DNA of 64,000 nucleotides from Marchantia polymorpha subsp. ruderalis (taxonomy: Eukaryota > Streptophyta > Marchantiopsida > Marchantiales > Marchantiaceae): assembly GCA_037833965.1 (NCBI GenBank), contig AP031355.1, positions 11,681,501 to 11,745,500 of the forward strand, read 5' to 3'. The notes beneath the pieces were generated by a model. The model searched no databases, was not told the DNA's origin, and saw nothing but the letters and a program-made list of their open reading frames with translations. Every line of letters starts with the position of its first letter. Within the stretch, counting starts at the first letter, position 1. The position numbers were made by a program, and so were the translations under genes. Shown here in pieces: positions 26,966 to 37,499 of this stretch.

Positions 26966-27462
26966 TTAACACCTCAAGGCGGGACAGATTCTTGGACCAC
27001 ATTCAACGAAGAAATCTGCCACCCATCCGAACTCGTCTATCGATGGCACGTACACATAGAGCCACCATGGATCCCTGGACACTTTTTGACCCTTTGCTCT
27101 GCACTGCACTTCTACTTCTGTGTTTATGGGGATGGGGGCTATGATATCACAACAGCAATCCGTCTCACAATCAGTACTGGGCGAGCAGAAGCTGTCGGAA
27201 TCACCGCAATTGCGTAGATAGACCTTCTTGGCGTTGACAAGAAACACATTGTCCTCACCATAAGCGCAGTCAGCTGCTGCAACCAGTATCATCACTGCAA
27301 CATGACAAGCCAGAGTCCTGCAAGAATTCAATCGACCACCCAGCCTCCAGTCAGGTTTTAGTGAGGTGGCGAAGTTGTCTTCGTTTGAACCTCGATAAAC
27401 GTGAAACCATTCATCAATTTGCAAGTTGAAGTCATGGATGCATACCTAACTCGAGCAGCCAT
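26966..27462 (-). CDS. Secreted cysteine-rich protein with bacterial-SH3-like domain
   Basis: The two minus-strand exons are 27462-27446 (ATG plus 14 bases) and 27317-26966. They are joined across a 128-base GT-AG intron (donor GTATGC, acceptor ttcttgcag). The product is 122 aa. Residues 1-26 form a classical signal peptide: the basic start MAARVR, then LACHVAVMILVAAA, with likely cleavage after AYG. The mature 96 residues hold ten cysteines (43, 50, 56, 60-62, 78, 112, 117, 122), an even number suited to disulfides. Residues about 37-112 follow the pattern of secreted SH3_3-type domains: VYLR near the start, a TEVEVQCRAKGQKV strand, then DPWWLYV and FGWVADFFVECG. Such domains usually bind wall polymers or peptides. 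The function here is unknown, and the extracellular location is inferred from the signal peptide. The intron is inferred from splice sites and from the signal peptide that the join creates. Confidence 0.7.
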
Positions 27463-30400
27463 TCTCACTTATTGTGAAATTGCAGGGTAAATTCTGGCGC
27501 GTGAAGGTCTTCGCAGCTGAGTACCTGTGGCCTCCACCACCTCCAGTTGTTATGAGGAGAATGGAAGACAATCCTAACACAGCTTCTCTTCAAGTACCAC
27601 AAGTGTGGAGAAATTAATGAATAGTGATGCATGCTGATCTCACATGCATCACGCACGACTACGAATCCTGTAATGCAGAGACTTGTGCTGTTGGCTGTTG
27701 ATGCTCGCGTCCAGTATTTTAAGTGCCTAAAAGTTGTGCATTTCCTTCCCATTATCACGAACAAAGTTAGTGATACTGTGCGTAGCTGGACTTGATTGAG
27801 GACGATTGCATAGGCTTTGAATATCAATTGGAAGAGCACGTTCTAATTCATAATAATTGGCAAAGATTACCTTGGCCTTCGGCTGTGTTCTCGGTTTCCT
27901 GACTCAACCCAATATGGAATGTCACGCATCTCAAGTGACCATGCAGCCTGCGTCAAAAGTCTAAGATTTTTCGGACACTGCCTGCATCTCGAGACAGTCT
28001 GCTGTACCTATTCATGCTCAAGAGAGTAAGACACTCTCTCTTTCACGTGGAAGCGTCACCAGAGAACAGCGATGCTTTCTAGGCATGAACAGTGTGAAGT
28101 CAGCATGTGAATATTGGGGTCAAACGGTTCTGAACTGTTGCATGACTGTGAATTTGCTCATGATTATTGCATGCTCTCGGATTCTCATGGCGTGTGCTGC
28201 AAATCTGCGATGCTGTTGTGTGAAGAATGAAGATTACGCTCAATTTCAACCATTTCACTCTGTGTGCCATTTCCTTACTGCATAGAATCTTTGTGGCTTA
28301 AAATATAATCATCTTGCAAGACTTCTGAGGTTTGCGTAGTTTGTGGGTCTCCACCCAAGTCTCCAGCTGTTTTGAGCCATTTGCTTCGTATATTCTACTC
28401 ACCGAGCATCGGAGAGCTCGCTCCGAAGGGCGTTGAACTTTAGCAAGGCCGGAGCAGATGGCCTGGCCTCCACGGAGCTATGCAGCTTGCTGGTTCTTGC
28501 AATCTTGCGTTTCCCAGTGGGAAATGGGGAACGGGCGGCCACAACTTCACTGACACTCGGCCCTGCGTGTTTACACATTGGCGTCCATTGCTGAGATGAG
28601 GCTCGGGATCAAATTATCATCGAAATGTGGAGCTTGGTGCCGCAAGATATTTCAGGCTTCGTAGGGCTTGTCGCAAACACGATTCACAGTCTTTGGGACG
28701 AAGGTGACGAGAAGAAGTTGAAGAGCTTCCTGACGAGGTGCTGAAGAGCTTCATCTACTATCCGTTCCCCTTCCTGCTGCTGCTCTGCTTTTGGACAATT
28801 CCTCTTCCATCTGAAGTACATCACAAGCTTCACATTTCCTCCGTGCATGGTCTTCTCAGCGTCTGGCCCTCGCATCTCAACACCATGCGACGATCAAAAT
28901 TAATTCTGTCACGCACATCCGCACGAACGAGTGAATCGTGCAGAGGACCAACCGCGAGAGAAGAGGCACATCCGCTCAGCTGCGTCTCGCGAAACTCTGT
29001 CCTGTGAGTTGCGCCATGCAGAATGGACTTCAAGATCGACTGAGAAAAACATTAATCTCTTCTTTTTTATCTCCCAAAAAAGGACCGCCACTCCGTCTTC
29101 CTCCCTGGAAGCTCTGTGCCGGCATGCGGAGGCAGCACATGCACGTCGCAAATGTTCACGGACGGCTTTTACGCGATCACGGTCCTTTGACAGACCACGA
29201 GCACGAGGTGGTACAAGGCAACCGTTCCGAGCTCGTCGTTATCATGCACATGTCGGGCATCCGATAGTCAGAAGTGCGCTTTGTAGGAAGGTACTACATC
29301 CGCCATGGGTGAAGACTTAATTGTCAGGGGGCCTTTGCTCCTCCTATGGGGTTTCACGGATGGTGACGTTTAGATTACTGATCGAGGGGCAAATCCGGGC
29401 GATTTCTCATCTGTTACTACTGGCAAGGTACATACAAACGTCGATCTCAGACCGAAGTACTCTGATCTGTACGTACCTCCAGACAAGAGGAGAGATTTCC
29501 TTTTTCCTGGTGGAGTAGGTGTGACTATGACTGCTTTACAGGGGATTTCGTACGTGCGATCTCATAGCTACAGTTTCGTGGCTCGGACGGAGGAATGCCA
29601 TGGCACGGCATGGTATCCTTCCTTTTGGACCGTGATGCTTAATCATGCTGAAATTGAGTACCACATCAGGAAGGTCGAGTGAACCGGCTTTCCCCGAACA
29701 TTGTCACTGTGTGTGAGTGTCTCAGGTCTGTTTCTTGAGCTGCTCCAGAGTTTCGACAAGAAGTCAGCTGCTGCTGGTACATGCTTGCCCCAAAACTGAC
29801 AAATCTAGGCTAACCATTAACACGCCTTCCATTCCTCAGCTGTCAAGATGGGCCAGATCCGATCGATCGGCTTCAAATGTTGATCTTTTCACACGTGCTC
29901 GCTCGCTCGATCAACTCTGTCTTTTGTCACTGGTCAGCGGAAGAGAAATGTCATGGGCAGTCTTCTAGCTCTCCTCCTGTCATCGAAATCTCATTTATCT
30001 CGCACTCAATAATGATCATATGATTTAATAATCGTCTGCGTCGAGGAATTTTCCATACAGGGTTTTCTACAACACGTAGAAACTTGCAGTTGTTGATAGC
30101 TCATCTCGTGGGTCTCGGCCTTCACTCGTGCAATCGTGGTCTCACGATGAGATCAATTCGTGTGCCTTAAACGGTCACAGAGCAATCTGTACCCATAACT
30201 GCAAAACGTGAAGTCCATGTGCCGTTGTCGACCTCAACGACCTGAAAGCTGGTTCAGGGTGGTGTGAATGCAGCCAGAGTGGTACGCTAAAGTCCGAATC
30301 GTTGTCGATATATATATGTGAACTAGCCTCGTCACATTTTCCCTTTTCTGCGCACGCATGATTAAAACCGATTCACTCGCCTGAGCAATTCTATCGTCTC

Positions 30401-31400
30401 CTGCAGACTTCCCAGAGTGCCAACTAAGAAAAATCAATATCAAGGCAATTTCCATTGATGTGAAAGTGAGCTTCATCGCCAGAAGAAACGAGTCTGTCAT
30501 TCCGAGAGATGACAGACGTCTTCTGCCCCCAAAAGAATTGAGTTTTTTTCATATAGCAAGGAGCTGCTAGATTTATGGAGGATAATCACCATTATGAATG
30601 TCCATGCTCTCATGAATGCTTCAAATAACCACTTGCGTCTCCAAGTCGCCCTCTCAACAGTATTAAAGATTTAGACAACAACAAGGAAATAGTGGGAAGT
30701 GATAAGTTTATCATTCTCTAATATATATATATATATGAAAGTGTGTGCTCTGAAAGACTTTGCACTGTCATGCGAAAAGAACAAATTTGAAAATTATTAA
30801 CGGTATTTCACTCTATGCAAACATCGACCATAAAGATGTTACGTTCTATAGAAAAAGCAGGTGGACAAAAGAGCAAGGTGAATGTGAAAGCATTGCAATG
30901 AATTCAAACTAGAATCCGTCTAATGATTGCTCGCATTATAAAGGAGCAACAATCAGTCACTAAGGTTGGCAAACTGTTTTGAAAATAACAATTAGAAGAC
31001 TTCATTGCACGTGAAAAAACAAGTATTAAACTTGGTAATATAATTCCAGGGAAATGTGTTCCAAGTACGGAAGCAAAAAATCACGCGAACTGGCAGATTC
31101 GATCTAGAACAGATTAGCTAAGTTAACCTTTCATCGCTCCAACCAAATGTAAAATCTGATTGCAAAATCCACACAGCGGACACATCAAAATAGGAACGAT
31201 GGAAGAGATGTGTGATTCATCTCTATGAAATTTACGTTCAAAGTAACTCAAATGCTTTACTAAAAACTTGTGTTTCAAAGAGTATTGATCAGTTCTCTAA
31301 GTTCTACTAACTCTGATTAGTTTATTTACTAACCTGACTTACCAAAACTTGAATAAGCAACTAACAAAATAAAATTTTAAGGTTTAATATTTCAATCATC
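27463..31400. other. Intergenic, no defended gene
   Basis: The minus-strand frame 30500-30234 contains a signal-peptide-like start (MKLTFTSMEIALILIFLSW, then HSGKSAG), but no continuation into a domain was found. Around 28625-28737 a plus-strand stretch (MWSLVPQDISGFVGLVANTI) looks protein-like and ends near a GT, but it cannot be extended. No RNA genes or terminal repeats were seen. A TA run lies at 30719-30736. Confidence 0.35.
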
Positions 31401-31847
31401 ATCATCATTTCAATGATGTAATTAATTTCATCAAAAAACACTTTAACATTCAAAACATATTATAAAATGTTCATTGATAAATTTTAGAATTTAAAATTAC
31501 TCGAAACGAAGAAGGAATAAATCTTTTTAAAATATAATTCTTGACATGAATTTTCTTTTTCAGTAATATGGATGTCAAGATATTTCTAGTTTTTATTTTT
31601 AGAAAAATTTAAAATTTTTATAGATTTATTTCTATATATTTAATTGTATAAAAAATACGTAAAATTTTTCATTATTTAATATTTATCATTTTAACAAATC
31701 TTCTTACTATTTAAGATTTAAATTTATCAATTTTTTAAGAATAAATTAACTTGTATTTATAAAAGGATATAAAATATAAAATTAACTATCCATTATATTA
31801 ATTATCACAAAGATCTGAAGATTTGATTGAAATATATTTTATCATTT

Positions 31848-32150
31848 AAATAGCTACCCGGCGCTGCTATTGGCATAACAATAGGTTGACCCCAACCCCA
31901 ATTCTCTCGTACTATGGTCGACTTCTCGCAGTTCTCTCTAAAAAACAATAGATAGATAAGAACCGAATTGTCTCACGACGTTCTAAACCTAATTCACTTA
32001 CCACTTTCATCCGCAAACAACCGTTGAAAGTACCTAAACCACTTTCATCGTTCTAAACCTTGGGACCCTTCTCGGAGGGCGGGAGTGAGTGAACTGAGTT
32101 TCCATGAAGGTGAAAGTACTTCTCCCTTGAGAGCAGGGTATCAGCGTATT
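31848..32150 (-). pseudogene. Decayed bacterial/organellar-type 23S rRNA fragment (domain V-VI)
   Basis: Read on the minus strand, this segment carries in order the landmarks of the 3' part of 23S rRNA: GCTGATACC, GGTCCCAAGG, AAAGTGGTA, GGTTTAGAACGTCGTGAGAC followed by AATTCGG, the sarcin-ricin core AGTACGAGAG, and TTATGCCAATAGCA followed by CGGGTAGCTA. The total span is close to the roughly 280 bases expected. It is damaged: several stems no longer pair, and a GGTTTAGAACG...AAAGTGG unit appears twice around 31970-32070. The sarcin-ricin loop lacks the expected GACC after GAGAG. The GTTATGCCAATAGC stretch resembles proteobacterial-type 23S more than the plastid 23S I know. The source could be an AT-rich mitochondrion, an endosymbiont or another bacterium. 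It is not functional rRNA. Confidence 0.75.
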
Positions 32151-34148
32151 TAATTTGAAGAATAAAAAATCTGTGTAAATCATAATTGATAAATTCATAT
32201 TAGAAAAGAGATATAATTTAAAATAATGTTAAGCAAAAGATATATAGTTGATGATGTTAATCTGAGCAATATGAAATTTATAGCATCAATCTTAAAATAA
32301 TATATGCTAGTGATATTAATACAAAACCTATTTAGTAACAAAGATTTCAATAATTAAGATTTCCATGTTTAATAAAATTCTATACGAAAAGACCATTTTT
32401 AATGAAAATAATTACTTAAAGAAGCTTTTTATCTTCTATGTGTTAAGTCTATCGAGTAGAATTAGCTGCCACCTTTGGATTAGGTTAGGTTAAGTTTCAG
32501 CTTCTTTTCTATAAACTCAAATGTGAGCCGTCTGCAAATCCTAGTAGCAGTATAGAGAAAGTCATCATTTTTATGGTCAGCTATGCTGTCAGGATGACCA
32601 CGTGCTAGTGTGAAAGCTTCTTTGTTATCACGATCAGGTTTTGTTACAAGATACTAGTATCAAAACATTTCATCTTTCAAGATGACGATATATTTTGTGG
32701 AAGATTTAATTTATGATTTTTATTTTAATATATAAATTCTGTACAAAAATTTAAAAGAGTAAAGATAGTAATTTGGATACCCTCAAACAATTAAAAACAC
32801 TAGTAGCAATGTAAAATAATCAGACGATCAACATTCTTGGTCAAACAAGGGAAGAGAGTACACTTAATTCATCAAGTTGTGACAAGAAAAGTAAATTCAT
32901 TGCCACATGATTTGAGTTGACACTCCAGATTAGAATGGAATGGAAGAGAGACTAAACATGAAGCTTAAAGAGATGAGAAGTCTTCTCTATGCAGGAAATA
33001 TTCTATATGTTCCATAATTCTACAAAATAAGGATTGTTATCAAATCAAAATACGGAATACGCAGAGTTCAATTAAAACCTTTAATATTTTTTTCAATAAT
33101 TGTACAATTTGACAGCAATGTAGTACTACTTCAAGGAATATTGATGTTATTTTTTATCTATAGAAATAGTTTTCCCATTTCAGAGTTGAAAATTTGCTTT
33201 CTAGTGTTCGGAAGTGTATAGGCTAATACTGCAAAAAATTTGATAAGTTGAAAAAACCTGTACTTAATGCCTGGAATACTCCAAGCCTCACTGAAGTCAA
33301 ATTGTTCTGAAAGACAATTTACGTCATTGTGAATTTTTTATTCACGGTGCATGGCAACTAAAAGCTGCTTGTGTTGTTTCACTATTTTATAAATGGAGTT
33401 TTGTTGCAAAGAAACTGCCAAACCATCTTGATAATTCAAAACTATTTGAACGACATTGTGCTTTCAACACTGTAAGTTCTTGATATAAGCAAGGAGTCAA
33501 AGTGTTGTAACTTGTTTGGTTGACCTCATTCCGTGTGTCATCTATTGTGCTCAAATTGTAAATTGTTTTTAAAAAATAATTTTTAAGTGCATGCAAAATT
33601 TCAAGTCTTGAAGTGGATAGCAAAGAATCTTTGATAAACAAATGGATAGCAAAGAATCTTTGATATTGAACTATTCTGATCAAATTGGCATGACTAACTT
33701 GCCATCGTTCAAATGTAACGCTGAAATTAACTTAAGATTGTCAACAATGCATTCCATGAATGCAAATCGCTATAAACTAATCCTCAATTATTAGAAAACT
33801 AATTTTTACTATGTAATGTGATTCTTCGTCCTTGCAAACTTTCAACAAATTAGTTGAAATGGTCAAAAAATTCATTATGACTACAACCAAAATCCATGAA
33901 CACAATGTGGATCTCTCACTCAATTATTGAGGAGCATCAGTATCATTAAAATAAGTCATGATTTTATATCGTCTTTTGTTCAAAAATTGTGATACGCAAA
34001 CATCAAGGTCCAGCGGGTAGGAGACAAATTTGGGCAAACATCTTACATTTTGCCAATCTAAATCCTCTGACAAAGTAGAAAGAAAATCAATGAGGTATGT
34101 ATCTAAAAGAAATCTAAAACCTGATGTTTTGTAAACTTTTGTATCACG

Positions 34149-34183
34149 ATATAGATCTGATGTAGTATACATCAGATCTATAT
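34149..34183. repeat. Perfect hairpin, 16-bp arms, 3-base loop
   Basis: ATATAGATCTGATGTA at 34149-34164 is perfectly inverted at 34168-34183 around GTA. Confidence 0.9.
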
Positions 34184-35007
34184 GAAATATGGTCTAAAGA
34201 TTATTTGGATACACTTGACAACTCCAGATAATTGTCTGATCATATTGATAGCACCATTAATTAAACATCTGATTAGCTTGTCCTTCCATCAAAAAATTTC
34301 AAAAACATATCAAACATGGACAATACAATATGTCAATCAGAAAAAAAAATATAATAATAAGAGGAAAATTTTCAAGAGATGATTTTGATAGATCAAATCC
34401 TGACATCAATCCAAGATATTTTTTGCAAATCACAATATGCATCAAAGACTACATAATATTCTTCTCATTTGGAATGTAGAATCTGTGCAATGTTCTCAAT
34501 TGATATTGCGCATGCAATTCTAACATCTCAAGCAACTAGATATTTTTTGCAAAATTCAAGTTTTGAAATTTCACATACCTTTTTTTATCTTGAACGGCAT
34601 AAGCATAACAAAAAGACAATTTTATGTTCACACATGTCGTCTATATTTAGTGTCGTACTAGGGTTAGGAATCACTCTAGTTGTACAGTATATAGTCGGAG
34701 AAACTCAAAAAGCGTTACGTTCTTTGAGTTGAGCCTTTGCGCTTTGGTAATAGCTTGTAGTGGACTAGCTGTGATGTCACCGTTAGCTTCGAGATGTGGA
34801 GTGGATTTGGCTCAACCTGATATGACTGTTTGTGTTTGAATCAATGAAATTTGCACAATACAATTCACTTAAAGAATTCACAGTGTATGATTACAGGTTT
34901 AGGTTACTGTTATCGTTGTACTGAAAGTGAAAAGTGGAATTCGTTGTTGGTGATTTCATTTTTTGTCGATTGTGTTTGTTGGAGTTGTTATGTTTGTGTT
35001 AATCCGG

Positions 35008-35830
35008 ACTGTAAGACCGGGTGTTGCACATATGTACTAAGTCTTAGAAGTGGTCAAGGGAATAAGGATGATTAGCCAAGGCATAGCTAAGACTAGCTAG
35101 TTATGACTAAACTAGTTAGTTATAACTAAGTTTATCTAGTCATGACTAAGTTTAGCTACAATGTCTATAGTTGGCGGAATAATTAGCGGAGTTCTAGAAG
35201 AATGGAGTGAGCACTTCTATTTTGTCTTTTACAAGGAGTGAGCACTTCTATTTTGTCTTATACAAAAATTCTAGATTCCAAGTGATTAGATATTTGACTA
35301 GAAGCTTGGATTTGATTGGTTTGACTAAATGTATGAAAGATGATTGGCTAGACTAAGTCTAATGTTGACTTAGTGGCTAGGAAGCTTGTAGAAGTTTAAA
35401 AGCTTCAAATGGCATGTCGCCACCTCAACCTTGGATTCCAGAAGCTTCTAGAAGGTTTAGGTAGGCCAATGGCATGTTGCCACGTAGAGAAGCTTAGTCA
35501 AACTTACCTAGGTAAAAGTAATTTAGGAGAAATTACCACACGTTACTATGGTAACTTCTCAAGTAGTATAAATAGAGAGGTAGAGTAGCACCTCTCAAGC
35601 AAGTTTGGAGAGTCATGTGTGAGGACTTGTTTCAGTAATGAAGGAGTGAAGTTTTTGAGTATCTTGGAGTATCGACGTGTGTTTGCGTTTATGTGAAGAG
35701 AGTGATGTGAGGAGAGTTTGTGTATGAGTTGGAGTGATACATGGAGAGTTTATGAGAGAAGGTGTTTGGGATATGAGCGAGATGATGAATCCTAGTCTTC
35801 TGGAACCATGATGCGCTACCACAAAGCCAT
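35008..35830 (+). mobile_element. LTR-like stretch, unproven
   Basis: This stretch has features seen in plant LTRs: a TATA box (TATAAATA, 35567-35574) followed by a transcribed-looking leader, and dense short repeats. The repeats include palindromic ctagttatgactaa units at 35095-35155, two copies of a 31-bp repeat at 35204-35265, and AATGGCATG(T)(C/T)GCCAC at about 35407 and 35468. No second LTR, primer-binding site or polyprotein was found, so a solo LTR or an unrelated repeat is possible. The boundaries are approximate. Confidence 0.3.
35204..35265. repeat. Tandem repeat, two copies of 31 bp
   Basis: GGAGTGAGCACTTCTATTTT begins at 35204 and again at 35235; the two units differ at one or two bases. 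Confidence 0.9.
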
Positions 35831-36194
35831 CAGAGGTAAACCTGAGTGAGAGTCAGCTCGGAGGTTGAAGGACCGGTACACGTTCGAGTGTGGATTTGTT
35901 TTCCAAGGTGCGATGATCCGGTGGTGCCAATCATGGAATGAATCTGGTGGCCAGATTGAAACTTTCCGAGGATTTTGTTCTCAAAGATCGAACAGTGAAG
36001 TGAGACGGATTTGAAAATTCAAAACAGTTCGCGTGTGCATGAGATGGTGTGACTAGTCGATATTTGGAAGGGTTGAGAGAAAGAAAAGGTTGGAAAAGGG
36101 CTAGCGACGGGAGTAGGGGAACAAAGGACAAGAGATAACGCGATGCTTATGAAAAGCGAGGTGTGAAAGATGATACAGAGGAATTATCTTGTTT

Positions 36195-36713
36195 AATTGG
36201 AAAGAGGTTTGGCTAGATTCAAAGTCGTTGGAGACAACAATGGACATGTTGGCTTGGATGTGAAGTGCAGCAAGGAGTTCGTCTATGACATCTGTGATGC
36301 AATCAGGTTTGTTAAGTTGTCCGTCATCACCGTACGAAGAGGTTATTGGGGTATTAAGATCAAAAAGCTCCACACATTACCTTGCAAGGTAACTGGAAAG
36401 TGTGGTTTGGAAAGCCGCACACAGTACATTGCAAGGTAATTGGAAAATGTGGTTCCATCAAAGTGCATCTGATACCTGCCCCATAGGTTCTAGAATTGTT
36501 GATGCACGTATTCCCAAGAAGTTTTTGCAGTTTGTTGGTATTGATGATGTGTTCACTTCATCTCGGGGCTCCACAAAGACTCTCGGAAACTTTGTTAAGA
36601 CCAACTTCGAGTGTTTGTTGAGAACTTATGGATTTTTGACTCTTGATTTGTGGAAGTAAACCCGCTTCTCAAAGTCATCCTTCTAGGAATTCGATGAACT
36701 CTTGGTGAAACCT
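36195..36713 (+). pseudogene. RPS2: Ribosomal protein uS5 (RPS2) pseudogene
   Basis: The plus strand carries the C-terminal two-thirds of cytosolic ribosomal protein uS5 in order. It begins [15 protein letters not shown], continues RRGYWG, KVTGKCG and [15 protein letters not shown], then [14 protein letters not shown] and [11 protein letters not shown]. The tail is stop-interrupted but still readable to LLVKP. Several breaks are visible. A degenerate 47-base tandem duplication (36371 and 36418) shifts the frame. A second shift lies between the IPAP and GSRIVD segments near 36485. Stop codons occupy positions 36657-36659 and 36693-36695. No introns are present in the region, which suits a retrocopy, but no poly(A) tract follows. 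It lies just downstream of the LTR-like stretch. It does not encode a working ribosomal protein. Confidence 0.9.
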
Positions 36714-36979
36714 CACAAGATCAGACTATTGGAGGAAGTGGACAACACCTCCACTTCTTAAGTTGCCAAACTAGTTTCTCTATAATCAACCGTTATGGAC
36801 GAGGAAAGTATGAGGGGAGATTTTGGATCTCTAATTGTATTTAAATTCTATCAAATTTTTGATAATTTTTTATTTGAGCCTATACTCTGTCTTCAGTGGG
36901 CTGCAAGACATATTTTGGATTCTCTTGTCGATTGTTGAAATTGGATGCAGTGAGATTGGACATGTCAAAGCTTAGTGGT

Positions 36980-37240
36980 ATGTAATTTGCACGTGTAGTA
37001 ACATGGCAAATAACTGGTTGAGCATCTGACGTCAACTCAGCAAGTTGGATATGGACATACGTTATTTGAAATATTTGAAGGTAAAGGTTCCAGAGAGTTT
37101 CATAATTTCCACGTAAAGGAACATGACAAAGAACTGGTTGAGCATCTGACGTCAACTCAGCAAGTTGGATATGGACATATGTTATTTGAAATCTTTAAAG
37201 GTAAAGGTTCCAGAGAGTTTCATAATTTCCACGTAAAGGA
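36980..37240 (+). repeat. Tandem repeat of 120 bp, about 2.2 copies
   Basis: A 120-base unit starts near 36980 and recurs at 37100 and, in part, at 37220. Shared blocks include GGTTGAGCATCTGACGTCAA at 37016 and 37136, and GGTAAAGGTTCCAGAGAGTT at 37080 and 37200. The first copy is the most diverged at its left end. Confidence 0.9.
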
Positions 37241-37346
37241 AGTTACAAGGATACAAAGAATTGCTGCTCATGGGGAGCGATTACAAAAAGTAGAAACTGT
37301 AGGTGGCCTAATTTTTCATAAGAAGAAACAAAGTTATCAACAATAG
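37014..37346 (+). pseudogene. Unrecognised frame with a 40-residue internal repeat
   Basis: The frame is open for 110 codons from just after a TAA to a TAG, because the 120-base repeat unit equals 40 codons. Each unit reads LVEHLTSTQQVGYGH, then a LFEIF(E/K)GKGSREFHNF segment and HVKE. The frame lacks an ATG at its start, and the first copy carries two in-frame TAA codons, so it looks like the tail of a broken gene. I do not recognise the family. It follows the uS5 pseudogene on the same strand but in no demonstrable continuity with it. Confidence 0.4.
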
Positions 37347-37490
37347 GCTTGGCCACGGTCCGGTTAACGGTTAACCGGTCCGGGAAATGTGCGGACCGGT
37401 TAACCGGTCCAATTAACCGGTTAACCGGTAAGTTAACCGGTCCGGCATTTTGCCATATCGGTTAACGGTTAACCGAGGTTTTAACCGGAG
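37346..37490. repeat. Cluster of GGTTAACC/GGTCCGG self-complementary repeats
   Basis: Within about 140 bases the motifs GGTTAACCGG, CCGGTTAACC and GGTCCGG recur many times in both orientations. The cluster begins with TAGGCTTGGCC and a GGTCCGGTTAACGG run. Such subterminal palindromic clusters are common at the ends of hAT-type elements. The opposite end was not found, so the element is not delimited. Confidence 0.6.
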
Positions 37491-37499
37491 AAAGTACAG

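Larger units (their letters stand above)
31400..34980. other. AT-rich block with scattered remnants
   Basis: The block is mostly AT-rich and gene-free. It contains the 23S-like fragment (31848-32150), a two-copy 29-bp tandem repeat starting near 33614, and the hairpin at 34149-34183. Minus-strand frames at 33683-33387 and 34172-33924 might be transposase remnants, but no catalytic motif is visible. Confidence 0.4.

Noticed and set aside
28625-28737. Protein-like plus-strand stretch WSLVPQDISGFVGLVANTI
   Set aside because: Reads well but ends in stops and could not be extended through splice sites in either direction.
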